A stretch of 14,123 nt of DNA from Crinalium sp049646245 (GCA_049646245.1 JBARVL010000255.1:1-14123); one strand, 5' to 3'. Counted from the first letter of the stretch, positions 1-7,345 are shown. The notes: generated by a model from the letters alone, not told the origin. A program made the numbers and translations.

Positions 1-128
1 ATAGCACCCCCGTACAGCAACAGTTTTTCTGTTAGCGTCGTTTTACCTGCGTCGGGGTGAGAAATAATTGCAAAATTGCGGCGGCGTTCAACTGCTGCCT
101 CTAAATCAGTCTCAAGTTCAGTAGACAT
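1..128 (-). CDS. prfC: Peptide chain release factor 3, N-terminal part (truncated by window edge)
   Basis: RF3 is a cytoplasmic translational GTPase that removes RF1 and RF2 from the ribosome after peptide release. Only the first 42 residues lie in the window. They begin MSTELETDLEAAVERRR and run into the G1 P-loop SHPDAGKT at about residues 23-30. That loop, with the following TLTEKLLLYGGA, is the RF3 signature and separates it from EF-G, whose G1 loop reads differently. The start is the ATG whose complement is at 126-128, because the residues before the P-loop match the usual short RF3 leader. The gene continues beyond position 1. It diverges from the DUF4870 gene across 192 bp in which I see no firm promoter motif. 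Confidence 0.93.
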   Translation of the reverse strand, partial: MSTELETDLEAAVERRRNFAIISHPDAGKTTLTEKLLLYGGA

Positions 129-320
129 TAAAAAAACTTTAGGGTTCAACCCAAATTATATTTAGATTCAGGGCTATCCGGTAGCATTTCGGATTTATAT
201 TAGGTTGAAATTACTAACATAATCTGTACGGAAAGCCTCATGGAGGGAGTTTAATTCTACCTGCGATCGCGTGTTAGAGTCGAGACAAGTATAAAGAATT
301 TACTCAAACAGGGGGTTTGG

Positions 321-656
321 ATGTACGACCCAGATAAACGCAAGTTATTATCAGCACTGTCTCACGGCTCGATCTTTTTTAGTCTTCTCGGTGTATCAAT
401 TGCTATACCGATTGTAATGTTGTTTGTCTCTGATGATCCCGTTGTCAAAGAAAATGCCAAAGAAGCACTTAACTTTCACTTGAATGTTTGGCTTTACGGA
501 ATTATCTTTTGGGTGTTGACCTTCGTATTAATTGGTTTCTTGTTGTTGGGTATCTTACAACTTGTCAACGTTGTTTTGCCAATTATGGCAATTCTTCACT
601 CTTTAAGTACTACAGACCAGCCTTATCGCTACCCCTTCATTTTTCGCCTCTTGTAA
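321..656 (+). CDS. DUF4870 / Tic20-like small membrane protein
   Basis: This 111-residue protein matches the DUF4870 pattern. It has a short hydrophilic start with a conserved LSALSHGS segment, a first hydrophobic helix at about residues 14-36, the loop KENAKEALNFHLN, and then a long hydrophobic stretch at about 55-93 that can form two helices. The family is known as small inner-membrane proteins distantly like Tic20; its function is not established. The ATG at 321 follows a purine-rich AGGGGG at 310-315, a possible ribosome-binding site. The gene is alone on the plus strand, between divergent prfC and a convergent Rieske oxygenase. The overlapping frame at 488-685 is a shadow. Family assignment is by pattern recognition only. 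Confidence 0.85.
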   Translation: MYDPDKRKLLSALSHGSIFFSLLGVSIAIPIVMLFVSDDPVVKENAKEALNFHLNVWLYGIIFWVLTFVLIGFLLLGILQLVNVVLPIMAILHSLSTTDQPYRYPFIFRLL

Positions 657-720
657 GTTTCAATTATTTACGACAAAGGCAATAAATTCAAGGAAATTTC
701 ACTTAACTGTATTCAATCAA

Positions 721-748
721 GGGGTTTGCCTTTATTGGCAAAAACCCC
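721..748. terminator. Hairpin between convergent genes, likely bidirectional terminator
   Basis: GGGGTTTGCC (721-730) pairs with GGCAAAAACCCC (737-748) across a six-base TTTATT loop, leaving two unpaired A on the right arm. It lies in the 100-bp gap between the converging DUF4870 and Rieske genes. The T and A runs on the arms give weak U-tracts in either direction. Confidence 0.6.
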
Positions 749-756
749 AAATTAAA

Positions 757-1812
757 CTAACTTCGCCAGCGCAACACTTGTTCCTTCACAGGGTTAACAA
801 AAGGTCTACCTTCAGTAGTTGCGCGGGCGAATTCTGTTTTTAATTGATAGTACCATCGTGCTTGGGTATCAGCATCTTTAATTAGCATCAAGCTGGGGTT
901 GTATTGCAAACCAATCTGCTGCTTAATCACTACCTGACGATCTTGATCTAAAAAGTTTCTTGCTAGTGGTTGTATAAAAGGCTTGAGCAAATTTAACCAA
1001 GGCGTATGCCAATACAACATTGTATGTACTTCTGTCTCCGTTTCCGAGATAGGAGTTACCGCCGTCAGATTACATACATTATGCTTACCAACAATTAAAT
1101 GTTCAATACGAACCCCTGGTAAATAAAAGGCAATTTCTGTTTCCGGTTCACCACCACCGAAAATGCGATAAGCACGAGGTACGGCGGGAATTTTGTGCCG
1201 TCGCATGGTAAAACCATAGGGTGAGGGATCGAAAGTTTTAATTTCTTCGACTAAAGGTCGATTTAACTGCCACCACCAAGCGCGATGCACATAAGGTGAG
1301 TGTGCAGGGTCCATTAGACCAACAACTGCATGATCAACAAAGCAGGGAAAGTGCAGTCTTTGCAGCAAATTATAAGTGCGATCGCCAAAATAAGGAACTT
1401 GTGGAATCTCCATTTCTGGCGTAGGCGGATCAACCTTATCCTTATCCGCCATATAAATCCAAATATTGCCCTGCAATTCCCGCACCGGATATTGCTTAAC
1501 GCGGAAGCGGCTAAAATCGAGTTCTTGATCTTCTACTAAAGCCGGAATATCAGTACAGCGTCCATTGCTATCAAAGCGCCAGCCGTGATAACAGCACTCT
1601 ACCTCATTACCATCGAATCTACCGCAACTTAACGGCACAGCCCGATGAGGGCAGATATCGCGCAGGGCAAATACTTTACCTTCACGAGTGCGGGCTAGTA
1701 ATACTGGTTCGCCCAGAAATTTTTTAGCAACCATCGCCCCAGGTTTCAGTTGCTCACCTGGTAGCGCGTAATACCAAATATTGCGTAAAAAGAAATTTTT
1801 GTTGTCCGTCAC
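757..1812 (-). CDS. Rieske [2Fe-2S] non-haem iron oxygenase, alpha-subunit type
   Basis: This is a predicted aromatic-ring hydroxylating or demethylating oxygenase of the VanA / PaO / Tic55-like group. Numbered from the upstream TTG at 1833 (358 residues), the Rieske cluster ligands are C61-x-H63, then sixteen residues, then C80-x2-H83. The mononuclear iron site is D175-x2-H178-x4-H183 in LMDPAHSPYVH. The C-terminal part contains NFLDQDRQVV, as in PaO/Tic55-like oxygenases. I prefer the GTG at 1810-1812 (protein begins VTDNKNFFLRN) because the TTG lies inside a heptamer repeat tract and directly follows an in-frame stop. The substrate cannot be read from sequence, and no reductase gene is adjacent. 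The gene diverges from pdhB. The family is clear; the start codon and substrate are not. Confidence 0.9.
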   Translation of the reverse strand: MTDNKNFFLRNIWYYALPGEQLKPGAMVAKKFLGEPVLLARTREGKVFALRDICPHRAVPLSCGRFDGNEVECCYHGWRFDSNGRCTDIPALVEDQELDFSRFRVKQYPVRELQGNIWIYMADKDKVDPPTPEMEIPQVPYFGDRTYNLLQRLHFPCFVDHAVVGLMDPAHSPYVHRAWWWQLNRPLVEEIKTFDPSPYGFTMRRHKIPAVPRAYRIFGGGEPETEIAFYLPGVRIEHLIVGKHNVCNLTAVTPISETETEVHTMLYWHTPWLNLLKPFIQPLARNFLDQDRQVVIKQQIGLQYNPSLMLIKDADTQARWYYQLKTEFARATTEGRPFVNPVKEQVLRWRS

Positions 1813-1824
1813 AGTTGCCAGATC

Positions 1825-1887
1825 AATTATCAATTATCAATTATCAATTATTAATGACCAATCAGCAATGACCGATGACCAATGACC
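1825..1887. repeat. Tandem heptamer tract (STRR type), nine units
   Basis: Nine 7-base units sit in one register. AATTATC occurs three times from 1825, followed by AATTATT, AATGACC, AATCAGC, AATGACC, GATGACC and AATGACC, ending at 1887. The tract fills most of the gap between the divergent Rieske oxygenase and pdhB. It overlaps the upstream TTG start candidate of the oxygenase. Such short tandem repeats are common between cyanobacterial genes; a function is not established. Confidence 0.9.
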
Positions 1888-1939
1888 ACGAAAAGGTTAA
1901 AATCCTAGTTTGACCTATCAAACTTTTGTAACCCGTCCG

Positions 1940-2923
1940 ATGGCAGAAACACTCTTGTTTAATGCTCTCCGCGAAGCTATTGATGAAGAGATGGCTCGCG
2001 ATTCCTCTGTATTTGTGCTTGGTGAAGATGTAGGTCAGTATGGCGGCTCTTACAAGGTCACTAAAGACCTCTACAACAAATACGGTGAATTCCGAGTTCT
2101 CGACACTCCAATTGCTGAAAACAGCTTTACTGGTATGGCAGTTGGCGCTGCCATGACGGGTCTGCGTCCGATTGTTGAAGGCATGAATATGGGCTTTTTG
2201 CTACTTGCTTTCAACCAAATTTCTAATAATGCTGGGATGCTGCGCTATACTTCTGGCGGTAACTTCAAGATTCCCATCGTAATTCGTGGTCCTGGTGGTG
2301 TTGGTCGTCAACTAGGTGCAGAACACTCCCAACGCTTAGAAGCTTACTTCCAAGCAGTTCCTGGGATTAAAATTGTTGCTTGCTCAACACCTTATAACGC
2401 TAAAGGTCTGCTGAAATCTGCTATCCGTGATGATAATCCAGTACTGTTTTTTGAACACGTGCTGCTATATAACCTGAAAGAAAATCTCCCAGACGAAGAA
2501 TATTACCTACCTTTGGACAAAGCTGAAATTGTGCGTCCTGGTAAAGATGTCACAATTTTGACCTACTCACGGATGCGTCATCATGTGATGCAAGCAGTAC
2601 CAGGTTTAATTAAAGAAGGTTTCGATCCCGAAGTAATTGACCTAATCTCCCTGAAACCTCTAGATTTAGAGACAATTGGCGCTTCTATTAAGAAAACCCA
2701 TCGGGTGATTATTGTGGAAGAGTGTATGAAAACTGGCGGTATTGCAGCAGAATTAATTGCTTCAATTAACGATCGCTTTTTTGATGAACTCGATGCACCT
2801 GTGCTGAGACTATCTTCACAAGATATTCCCACACCCTACAACGGGACTTTAGAACGCTTAACAATTGTACAACCAGCACAAATTGTGGAAGCAGTGCAAA
2901 AGATGATGGCATTGCAAGTTTAG
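1940..2923 (+). CDS. pdhB: Pyruvate dehydrogenase E1 component, beta subunit
   Basis: With PdhA this subunit forms the thiamine-diphosphate E1 of the pyruvate dehydrogenase complex, which makes acetyl-CoA from pyruvate in the cytoplasm. The frame shows the E1-beta hallmarks: FVLGEDVGQYGGSYKVT, the cofactor-side loop DTPIAENSFTGMAVGAA, GPGGVGRQLGAEHSQRLEAY, and the C-terminal transketolase domain with HRVIIVEECMKTGGIAAE. I chose the ATG at 1940 (MAETLLFNALREAIDEEM, 327 residues), where cyanobacterial PdhB proteins usually begin. An in-frame TTG at 1910 would add ten residues and has less support. No clear Shine-Dalgarno precedes 1940. The stop codon TAG (2921-2923) is also the first bases of a heptamer tract. 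pdhA is not adjacent, and dispersed pdh genes are usual in cyanobacteria. Confidence 0.96.
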   Translation: MAETLLFNALREAIDEEMARDSSVFVLGEDVGQYGGSYKVTKDLYNKYGEFRVLDTPIAENSFTGMAVGAAMTGLRPIVEGMNMGFLLLAFNQISNNAGMLRYTSGGNFKIPIVIRGPGGVGRQLGAEHSQRLEAYFQAVPGIKIVACSTPYNAKGLLKSAIRDDNPVLFFEHVLLYNLKENLPDEEYYLPLDKAEIVRPGKDVTILTYSRMRHHVMQAVPGLIKEGFDPEVIDLISLKPLDLETIGASIKKTHRVIIVEECMKTGGIAAELIASINDRFFDELDAPVLRLSSQDIPTPYNGTLERLTIVQPAQIVEAVQKMMALQV

Positions 2924-2956
2924 CTATCAGCAATTAGCGGTTAGCAGTTAGCCGAA
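2922..2956 (+). repeat. Heptamer tract AGCnnTT overlapping the pdhB stop codon
   Basis: Five consecutive 7-base units begin with AGC: AGCTATC, AGCAATT, AGCGGTT, AGCAGTT and AGCCGAA. The first unit shares the last two bases of the pdhB stop codon. The tract is in the opposite sense to the tract at 3014-3034, so the two can pair partly. Confidence 0.8.
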
Positions 2957-3013
2957 GAGCGAGAATGTAGATTACTATTGATTGCTGATCATGTGAAATA
3001 CCATCATCCTTCT

Positions 3014-3034
3014 AAAAGCTAAAAGCTAATCGCT
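3014..3034 (-). repeat. Heptamer tract AAnnGCT, facing the tract after pdhB
   Basis: Three units, AAAAGCT, AAAAGCT and AATCGCT, are the reverse-complement pattern of the AGCnnTT units at 2922-2956. Together they form an imperfect inverted pair around a spacer of about 57 bases, just downstream of pdhB. Confidence 0.75.
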
Positions 3035-3780
3035 AAGAAAACTGATTATAAAAGAGTAGGTTGAAAACTCTAATTCTTGGACGCGCCATTGATGAAAACC
3101 ACTATGCAGTCTTCAGGCTGCCTAGATTCTGATATAGTAATTAACGTGGAGTGCGATTCGATGTCGCACAAATGGAGTGGTTTCCCTCAACAAGAAACCC
3201 TGGCTAGTGTCCAAGTCAGTACCCGCCCGAAGGAGCGTTCTTGGTAACAGGAATGTTTCAGAGCTAGAGGGTTAATTGTACCTGAAACCAGTCACAACTA
3301 GAGACTTAAGGTTAGGGGCTAGGGTAAGAACCATAAGGTTAACGCAAGTGAATTCCTGATGAGGCTTCGTTAAATAAGACCGTCGCAATCTAGTTTGGCG
3401 GTAATGGGCTTAGGTAGTTATTCTTCACGTATGACTACGATGAGATATTCATCCTCTCTTTGGATATTTCGGACACCATATAGCCTCGGAGTATAGGGAA
3501 AACCTAAGTGATTTCGCAGTCTCCATTGTGTGAAACGAAGTAACCCCAATGGGGTCTAAAGGCTATCTATCCATGTCTTTAGTAAGAATACCGTAAGGAA
3601 TCCCAATTCCCCAGTGGGATAAGGATGTGTCAAAAAGCGAATGGGGTCAACCGAAAGGTAAGGGGAATAAATAACCCGACTCATAAAAGTACATACCTAA
3701 TCCGAAAGGAAAGCTGACGTGACACAGGTAAATCTCCTGAAATTTCCAGCAAGATGACCGAACTCAAAAGGAAAAGTTAG

Positions 3781-5445
3781 ATGCACCCATTAGGGAAAGC
3801 AAACGTAACTGAGAGAAAGACTGATACGAACTGGAACCAAATCAATTGGAAGAAAGTTTATGCAGTAATTAGGAATTTGAGGCGAAGAATATTCAGGGCA
3901 ACTGTTCAAGGCGATATCAAGAGGTTACGGAACCTCCAAAGGTTGATGTTAAAAAGTTACTCTAATATCCTCGAATCTGTGAGAAGAGTGACTCAAATCA
4001 ACCAAGGGAAAAATACGCCAGGAGTCGATAAACTACTGGTCAAAACTCCCGCAGCCAGGGGAATATTAGCGGATATACTAACCAAATTCATCCCCTGGAA
4101 ACCATATCCGACCAAAAGGGTATACATACCAAAACAAAACGGCAAGAAACGCCCCCTTGGTATTCCGTCAATCATAGATAGATGCTTACAGGCGATTGTT
4201 AAAAACGCATTAGAACCCCAATGGGAAGCCAAATTTGAAGGCATCAGCTATGGTTTTAGACCAGGCAGAGGCGCTCACGATGCGATTGGGAAAATCTACG
4301 CTATCTGTAGACCAAACAAGAACAAGAAGTGGGTTGTCGATGCTGATATCAAGGGATGTTTCGATAACATTAGCCATGAACATCTGACCAAAACCATTGG
4401 CAATTTTCCCGCGAGGAAGCTTATATCCGAATGGTTAAAAGCAGGAACAATGGAAGGAGGAACATACCAAGAAACAACAGCCGGAACTCCTCAAGGTGGA
4501 ATCATTAGCCCCCTTTTGGCTAACATCGCTCTGCACGGTATGGAAGAAGCCATAGGTGTTAAATATGACAATCGAGGCGCTTCCATTGGCAAGAGAATGA
4601 TAGTCAGATACGCTGATGATTTTGTAGTCTTCTGTGAAAGCAATGAAGATGCTCAAAAAGTCCAAGACATCCTAAAGAATTGGCTCAAAGATAGAGGACT
4701 AGAACTCTCACAGGAGAAAACAAAAATAGTTCATCTATCAGAAGGCTTCGACTTCTTAGGTTTTAATATACGACACTACAGTGTCAGTAACACAAAAACT
4801 GGGTTGAAATTGCTAATAAAACCAAGCAAGCAATCCCTCAAAAAAGTCAAGGAAAAACTAAAGGAGATTTGGCTTAAACATAATGGGGAGCTAGAAACCC
4901 TCATAATTAACCTTAATAACACCATAAGGGGGTGGTCGAATTACTTCCGCATTGCAGTATCCAGTGAGTCTTTTCGCCGTTTAGATAGCTGGATGTACAT
5001 AAGACAGAGTAGATACGTGAAAAGAATGCACCCTAATAAGAGTGTAAACTGGACGTATGAAAAGTACTTTGGGAAATTTAACCCCCTAAGAGAAAGCAAA
5101 TGGGATTTTGGTAACAAATTAACAGGAACTTATCTGTTAAAATTCTCATGGACAGAGATACAGAGACACACGCTTGTTAAGGGCAGGGCATCGAAAGACG
5201 ACCCTAGCCTGAAAGATTACTGGGAAAAAAGGGAAAAGGAAAAAACAAAAAACTTACCCCCTAGTTTTCAAAAAATAGCAAAGAAACAGAAACACAAGTG
5301 TCCAGTATGTCTCGAATCAATCAACAATGGTGAAGAAACACACATTCACCATATAAAACCAAAATCCCAAGGAGGTAGCAATTCCTACGACAACCTCCAA
5401 CTCTTACACTACTACTGTCACGCCCTGATACACAGTCGGAGATAA
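3781..5445 (+). CDS. ltrA: Group II intron-encoded protein: reverse transcriptase, maturase and HNH endonuclease
   Basis: This 554-residue protein helps the intron RNA fold and splice and copies it into DNA at new sites. The N-terminal RT-0 region and fingers cover about residues 20-130. RT motifs follow: YGFRPGRGAHDAI, VVDADIKGCFDNI, the TPQGGIISPLLANIAL block, and the active site YADD at 277-280 with both catalytic aspartates. The X/thumb maturase region follows at about 345-440 (RGWSNYFRIA, MYIRQSRYVKRMHPNKS). The C-terminal HNH nuclease has C507-x2-C510, HIHHIKPKSQGGSNSYDNLQ and a final CHALIHSRR. An AAAAGGAAAAGTTAG segment before the ATG can serve as ribosome-binding site. There is no frameshift and no missing catalytic residue that I can see. 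The symbol ltrA is the generic family label. Confidence 0.95.
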   Translation: MHPLGKANVTERKTDTNWNQINWKKVYAVIRNLRRRIFRATVQGDIKRLRNLQRLMLKSYSNILESVRRVTQINQGKNTPGVDKLLVKTPAARGILADILTKFIPWKPYPTKRVYIPKQNGKKRPLGIPSIIDRCLQAIVKNALEPQWEAKFEGISYGFRPGRGAHDAIGKIYAICRPNKNKKWVVDADIKGCFDNISHEHLTKTIGNFPARKLISEWLKAGTMEGGTYQETTAGTPQGGIISPLLANIALHGMEEAIGVKYDNRGASIGKRMIVRYADDFVVFCESNEDAQKVQDILKNWLKDRGLELSQEKTKIVHLSEGFDFLGFNIRHYSVSNTKTGLKLLIKPSKQSLKKVKEKLKEIWLKHNGELETLIINLNNTIRGWSNYFRIAVSSESFRRLDSWMYIRQSRYVKRMHPNKSVNWTYEKYFGKFNPLRESKWDFGNKLTGTYLLKFSWTEIQRHTLVKGRASKDDPSLKDYWEKREKEKTKNLPPSFQKIAKKQKHKCPVCLESINNGEETHIHHIKPKSQGGSNSYDNLQLLHYYCHALIHSRR

Positions 5446-5509
5446 TAGCCAGAAGTAGATGTAAAACATCGAAAAAGGTACGCCAAAAACATTGCCTGGT
5501 GATTTGCTT

Positions 5510-5543
5510 GAGCCGGATGCTCTGAAAGTTGCAAGTCCGGTTC
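5510..5543 (+). other. Group II intron domain V (catalytic hairpin)
   Basis: The 34-base hairpin begins GAGCCGGATGC, has the GAAA tetraloop in CTGAAAG, and ends GTCCGGTTC. It carries the AGC catalytic triad at 5511-5513. It is followed by the domain VI stem, GGGGGG (5547-5552) with CCTACCC (5574-5580), and the 3' end GAC. This is the most conserved part of group II ribozymes and shows that the RNA core is kept. Confidence 0.92.
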
Positions 5544-5583
5544 TTAGGGGGGAAAGGGGCAGCAATGCCCTTACCTACCCGAC

Positions 5584-5908
5584 AGGGTAATCAACCACTT
5601 AAAAAACCCGATTGCTGCCTAAGTGAGCAGACGCTGTACCTTGACAACTCAATCATGGGTTCTACTTTGTTGTTCTAGTCGCTCGACTTAATAGTTGAGC
5701 AGCCTGAAAGTAGGTAAAAGATTCGCAGTAACTAGACGAATAGCATTAAACTAAAACAAAATTTGGCTTTAAGCCAACTACCCCAGGGCATGGGGAAAGT
5801 TAACGCTTCAGGAGAGAACCACCTCTACTTAAATTACCGCAAGGAGCTTTAAGCAAGTGGACTCGTTGAATGAAGAATCCCTGTGGCAGAGCGCCCAGGG
5901 AGTGTCAA
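5584..5908 (+). mobile_element. Relic of an IS200/IS605-family element (right end; no transposase or TnpB left)
   Basis: The right boundary looks like the IS608 right end. A guide tetranucleotide GAAT (5875-5878) lies directly before a hairpin CCCTG/CAGGG (5879-5883/5896-5900), followed five bases later by the cleavage tetranucleotide TCAA (5905-5908). In IS608, GAAT and TCAA are the known right guide and cleavage site. Upstream to 5681 is a run of hairpins and no coding frame. No tnpA or tnpB remnant is readable between the intron and 5908. The left end is not found: it may lie in 3035-3150, split off by the intron, or be lost. A non-autonomous PATE-like element is another reading. This is inferred from end structure only, and 5584 is simply the first base after the intron. 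Confidence 0.6.
5681..5908 (+). ncRNA. Omega-RNA-like structured region (TnpB guide RNA scaffold candidate)
   Basis: Successive hairpins are visible: GCTCGACT/AGTTGAGC (5681-5688/5693-5700), TTGGCTT/AAGCCAA (5763-5769/5771-5777), CCCC/GGGG (5781-5784/5792-5795), AGAG/CTCT (5813-5816/5823-5826), and the right-end hairpin at 5879-5900. In IS200/IS605 elements the omega-RNA scaffold occupies the 3' part of the element and ends at its right end. The guide is then taken from the flanking DNA, here starting CATAACTATTTG at 5909. Expression and any partner TnpB are unknown; no tnpB lies in this window. The family motif is remembered from related cyanobacterial elements, so confidence is modest. Confidence 0.4.
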
Positions 5909-5938
5909 CATAACTATTTGTCGCGACGGGTTGTTGGA

Positions 5939-7339
5939 ATGCAAAAACAGCGCTCAGTATTAGCCCTGATTCTAGTACTTGTGATTGCAGCAATCACAGT
6001 ACTGGTGCGTGTACCTATCCGCTTAGGGTTAGACCTTCAGGGTGGTTCACAGCTAACTATTCAGGTAAAAACTACACAAGAAGTTAAAGAAATAAAACCA
6101 GAGGACTTAGAAGCAGTTCTCAGGGTAGTAGAAAATCGGATTAACGGTTTGGGTGTTTCGGAACCACTGGTACAAACTGTAGGTAATGACCAAATTGTGG
6201 TGCAATTACCAGGTGTGAGTGATCCAGAACAAGCGGAACGGGTACTGGGTGGCACAGCACAGCTAGATTTCCGTGAACAAAAGCCAGGAACAGAGACGCA
6301 GTTGCCGATTGAATTACAGGTGCGGCAGCAACTTTTAGCCAAACAGGAAGAGTTAAGAAAGAGTGGTGATAAAGAAGCGATCGCCAAAAATCAAGCATCT
6401 CTCAACAATAGTAATGAAGCGATCGGTAAACTGTTTACAAAAACTGGTTTAGCTGGAAAAAACCTCAAAGATGCTCGCCCCGAACCTTTACCAAATGGTC
6501 AAAACTGGAATGTAGCTATCCGCTTTGATGCTGAAGGTGGCGAACTATTTGCCAAGCTGACGAAAAATTTAGCTGGTACTGGGCGCAGTATTGGTATTTT
6601 CTTAGATGAAGCTCCCGTTAGTACTCCTGTTGTTGGTGTTGAGTTCGCTCAAACTGGTATTACTGGCGGTTCAGCAGTAATTACAGGTAACTTTACAACC
6701 CAAACTGCCAACGACTTAGCAGTGCAACTGCGAGGCGGCGCTTTACCTGTACCAGTAGAAATTATCGAAAACCGCACTGTAGGAGCCACATTAGGGCGAG
6801 ATAGTATCCAAAGAAGCATCTACGCGGGTGGCGGTGGTCTGCTATTCGTGTTGGTCTTCATGGGTGTATACTATCGGCTACCTGGTTTGATAGCTGATGT
6901 GTCGCTACTGATTTATTCAGTCTTAACATTAGCTGCATTTGCACTATTGGGTGTAACCTTAACCTTGCCTGGAATTGCTGGTTTCATCCTCAGTATTGGT
7001 ATGGCTGTAGATGCCAACGTGCTGATATTTGAGCGCACACGCGAAGAATTAAGAGCAGGAAAAACATTATACCGCTCTGTTGAATCTGGTTTTTTCAGAG
7101 CTTTTTCTAGCATTTTAGATGGTAACGTTACTACAGTTATTGCTTGTGGGGCGTTATTTTGGCTAGGGTCTGGTTTAGTAAAAGGCTTTGCACTAACACT
7201 CGCACTAGGAGTGTTAGTAAGTATGTTTACTGCCCTTACTTGCAGTCGTACTTTTATGCTATTGCTAGTACTCGGTTTTCCAGAATTGCGCCAAAAACCA
7301 CAACTATTTGCTCCTGGTGTAACGGCTTCAGCAAAATAG
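5939..7339 (+). CDS. secD: Protein translocase subunit SecD
   Basis: SecD works with SecF as a proton-driven membrane partner of SecYEG, pulling exported proteins across the membrane. In the 466-residue form the first transmembrane helix is at about residues 5-25, followed by the conserved GLDLQGGSQLTIQV motif and the large extracytoplasmic domain. The C-terminal block of five helices includes SIGMAVDANVLIFERTREE and GNVTTVIACGALF, both SecD signatures. I chose the ATG at 5939 (MQKQRSVLALILVLVIAA), where cyanobacterial SecD begins. The frame stays open back to an ATG at 5870, but those 23 extra residues are encoded mostly by the right end of the IS relic. No clear Shine-Dalgarno is seen before 5939. 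secF follows 211 bp downstream. Confidence 0.96.
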   Translation: MQKQRSVLALILVLVIAAITVLVRVPIRLGLDLQGGSQLTIQVKTTQEVKEIKPEDLEAVLRVVENRINGLGVSEPLVQTVGNDQIVVQLPGVSDPEQAERVLGGTAQLDFREQKPGTETQLPIELQVRQQLLAKQEELRKSGDKEAIAKNQASLNNSNEAIGKLFTKTGLAGKNLKDARPEPLPNGQNWNVAIRFDAEGGELFAKLTKNLAGTGRSIGIFLDEAPVSTPVVGVEFAQTGITGGSAVITGNFTTQTANDLAVQLRGGALPVPVEIIENRTVGATLGRDSIQRSIYAGGGGLLFVLVFMGVYYRLPGLIADVSLLIYSVLTLAAFALLGVTLTLPGIAGFILSIGMAVDANVLIFERTREELRAGKTLYRSVESGFFRAFSSILDGNVTTVIACGALFWLGSGLVKGFALTLALGVLVSMFTALTCSRTFMLLLVLGFPELRQKPQLFAPGVTASAK

Positions 7340-7345
7340 CGATCC

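Larger units (their letters stand above)
3151..5583 (+). mobile_element. Complete group II intron (bacterial type with HNH-bearing maturase)
   Basis: The ribozyme starts GTGCG at 3151 and ends CCGAC at 5583 (2433 bp). The 5' end is fixed by pairing. IBS1 CGTGGA (3145-3150) pairs with EBS1 TCCATG (3570-3575), which sits in the loop closed by CTAAAG (3556-3561) and CTTTAG (3577-3582). IBS2 at 3137-3144 (GTAATTAA) pairs with EBS2 TTAATTGT (3272-3279, with two G-U pairs), in the loop of a GTTTCAG/CTGAAAC stem (3255-3261/3282-3288). Domain V is at 5510-5543 and domain VI at about 5547-5580, with a bulged A at 5577, the seventh base from the 3' end. The encoded protein lies in the domain IV loop. 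The intron is in the same orientation as pdhB and secD, between them. All visible parts are intact, so splicing and retrohoming are plausible. Confidence 0.92.

Noticed and set aside
1825..1887. Heptamer tracts considered as a CRISPR array
   Set aside because: The units are 7 bases and contiguous with no unique spacers, so they are simple tandem repeats.
3993..4665. Minus-strand open frames inside the intron protein gene
   Set aside because: They are shadows of a clear reverse transcriptase and show no family pattern.
5584..5870. Remnant of a tnpB gene downstream of the intron
   Set aside because: I translated likely frames and found early stops and no zinc-finger or RuvC-like motif, so only non-coding element sequence is called.
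5870..5938. The 23-residue upstream extension of secD as real coding sequence
   Set aside because: It overlaps the IS right-end hairpin (5879-5900), and SecD proteins begin at MQKQRS-type sequence, here position 5939.
6061..6398. Two minus-strand frames inside secD
   Set aside because: They lie fully within conserved SecD coding sequence, are Cys/Ser-rich in the way shadow frames are, and match no family.
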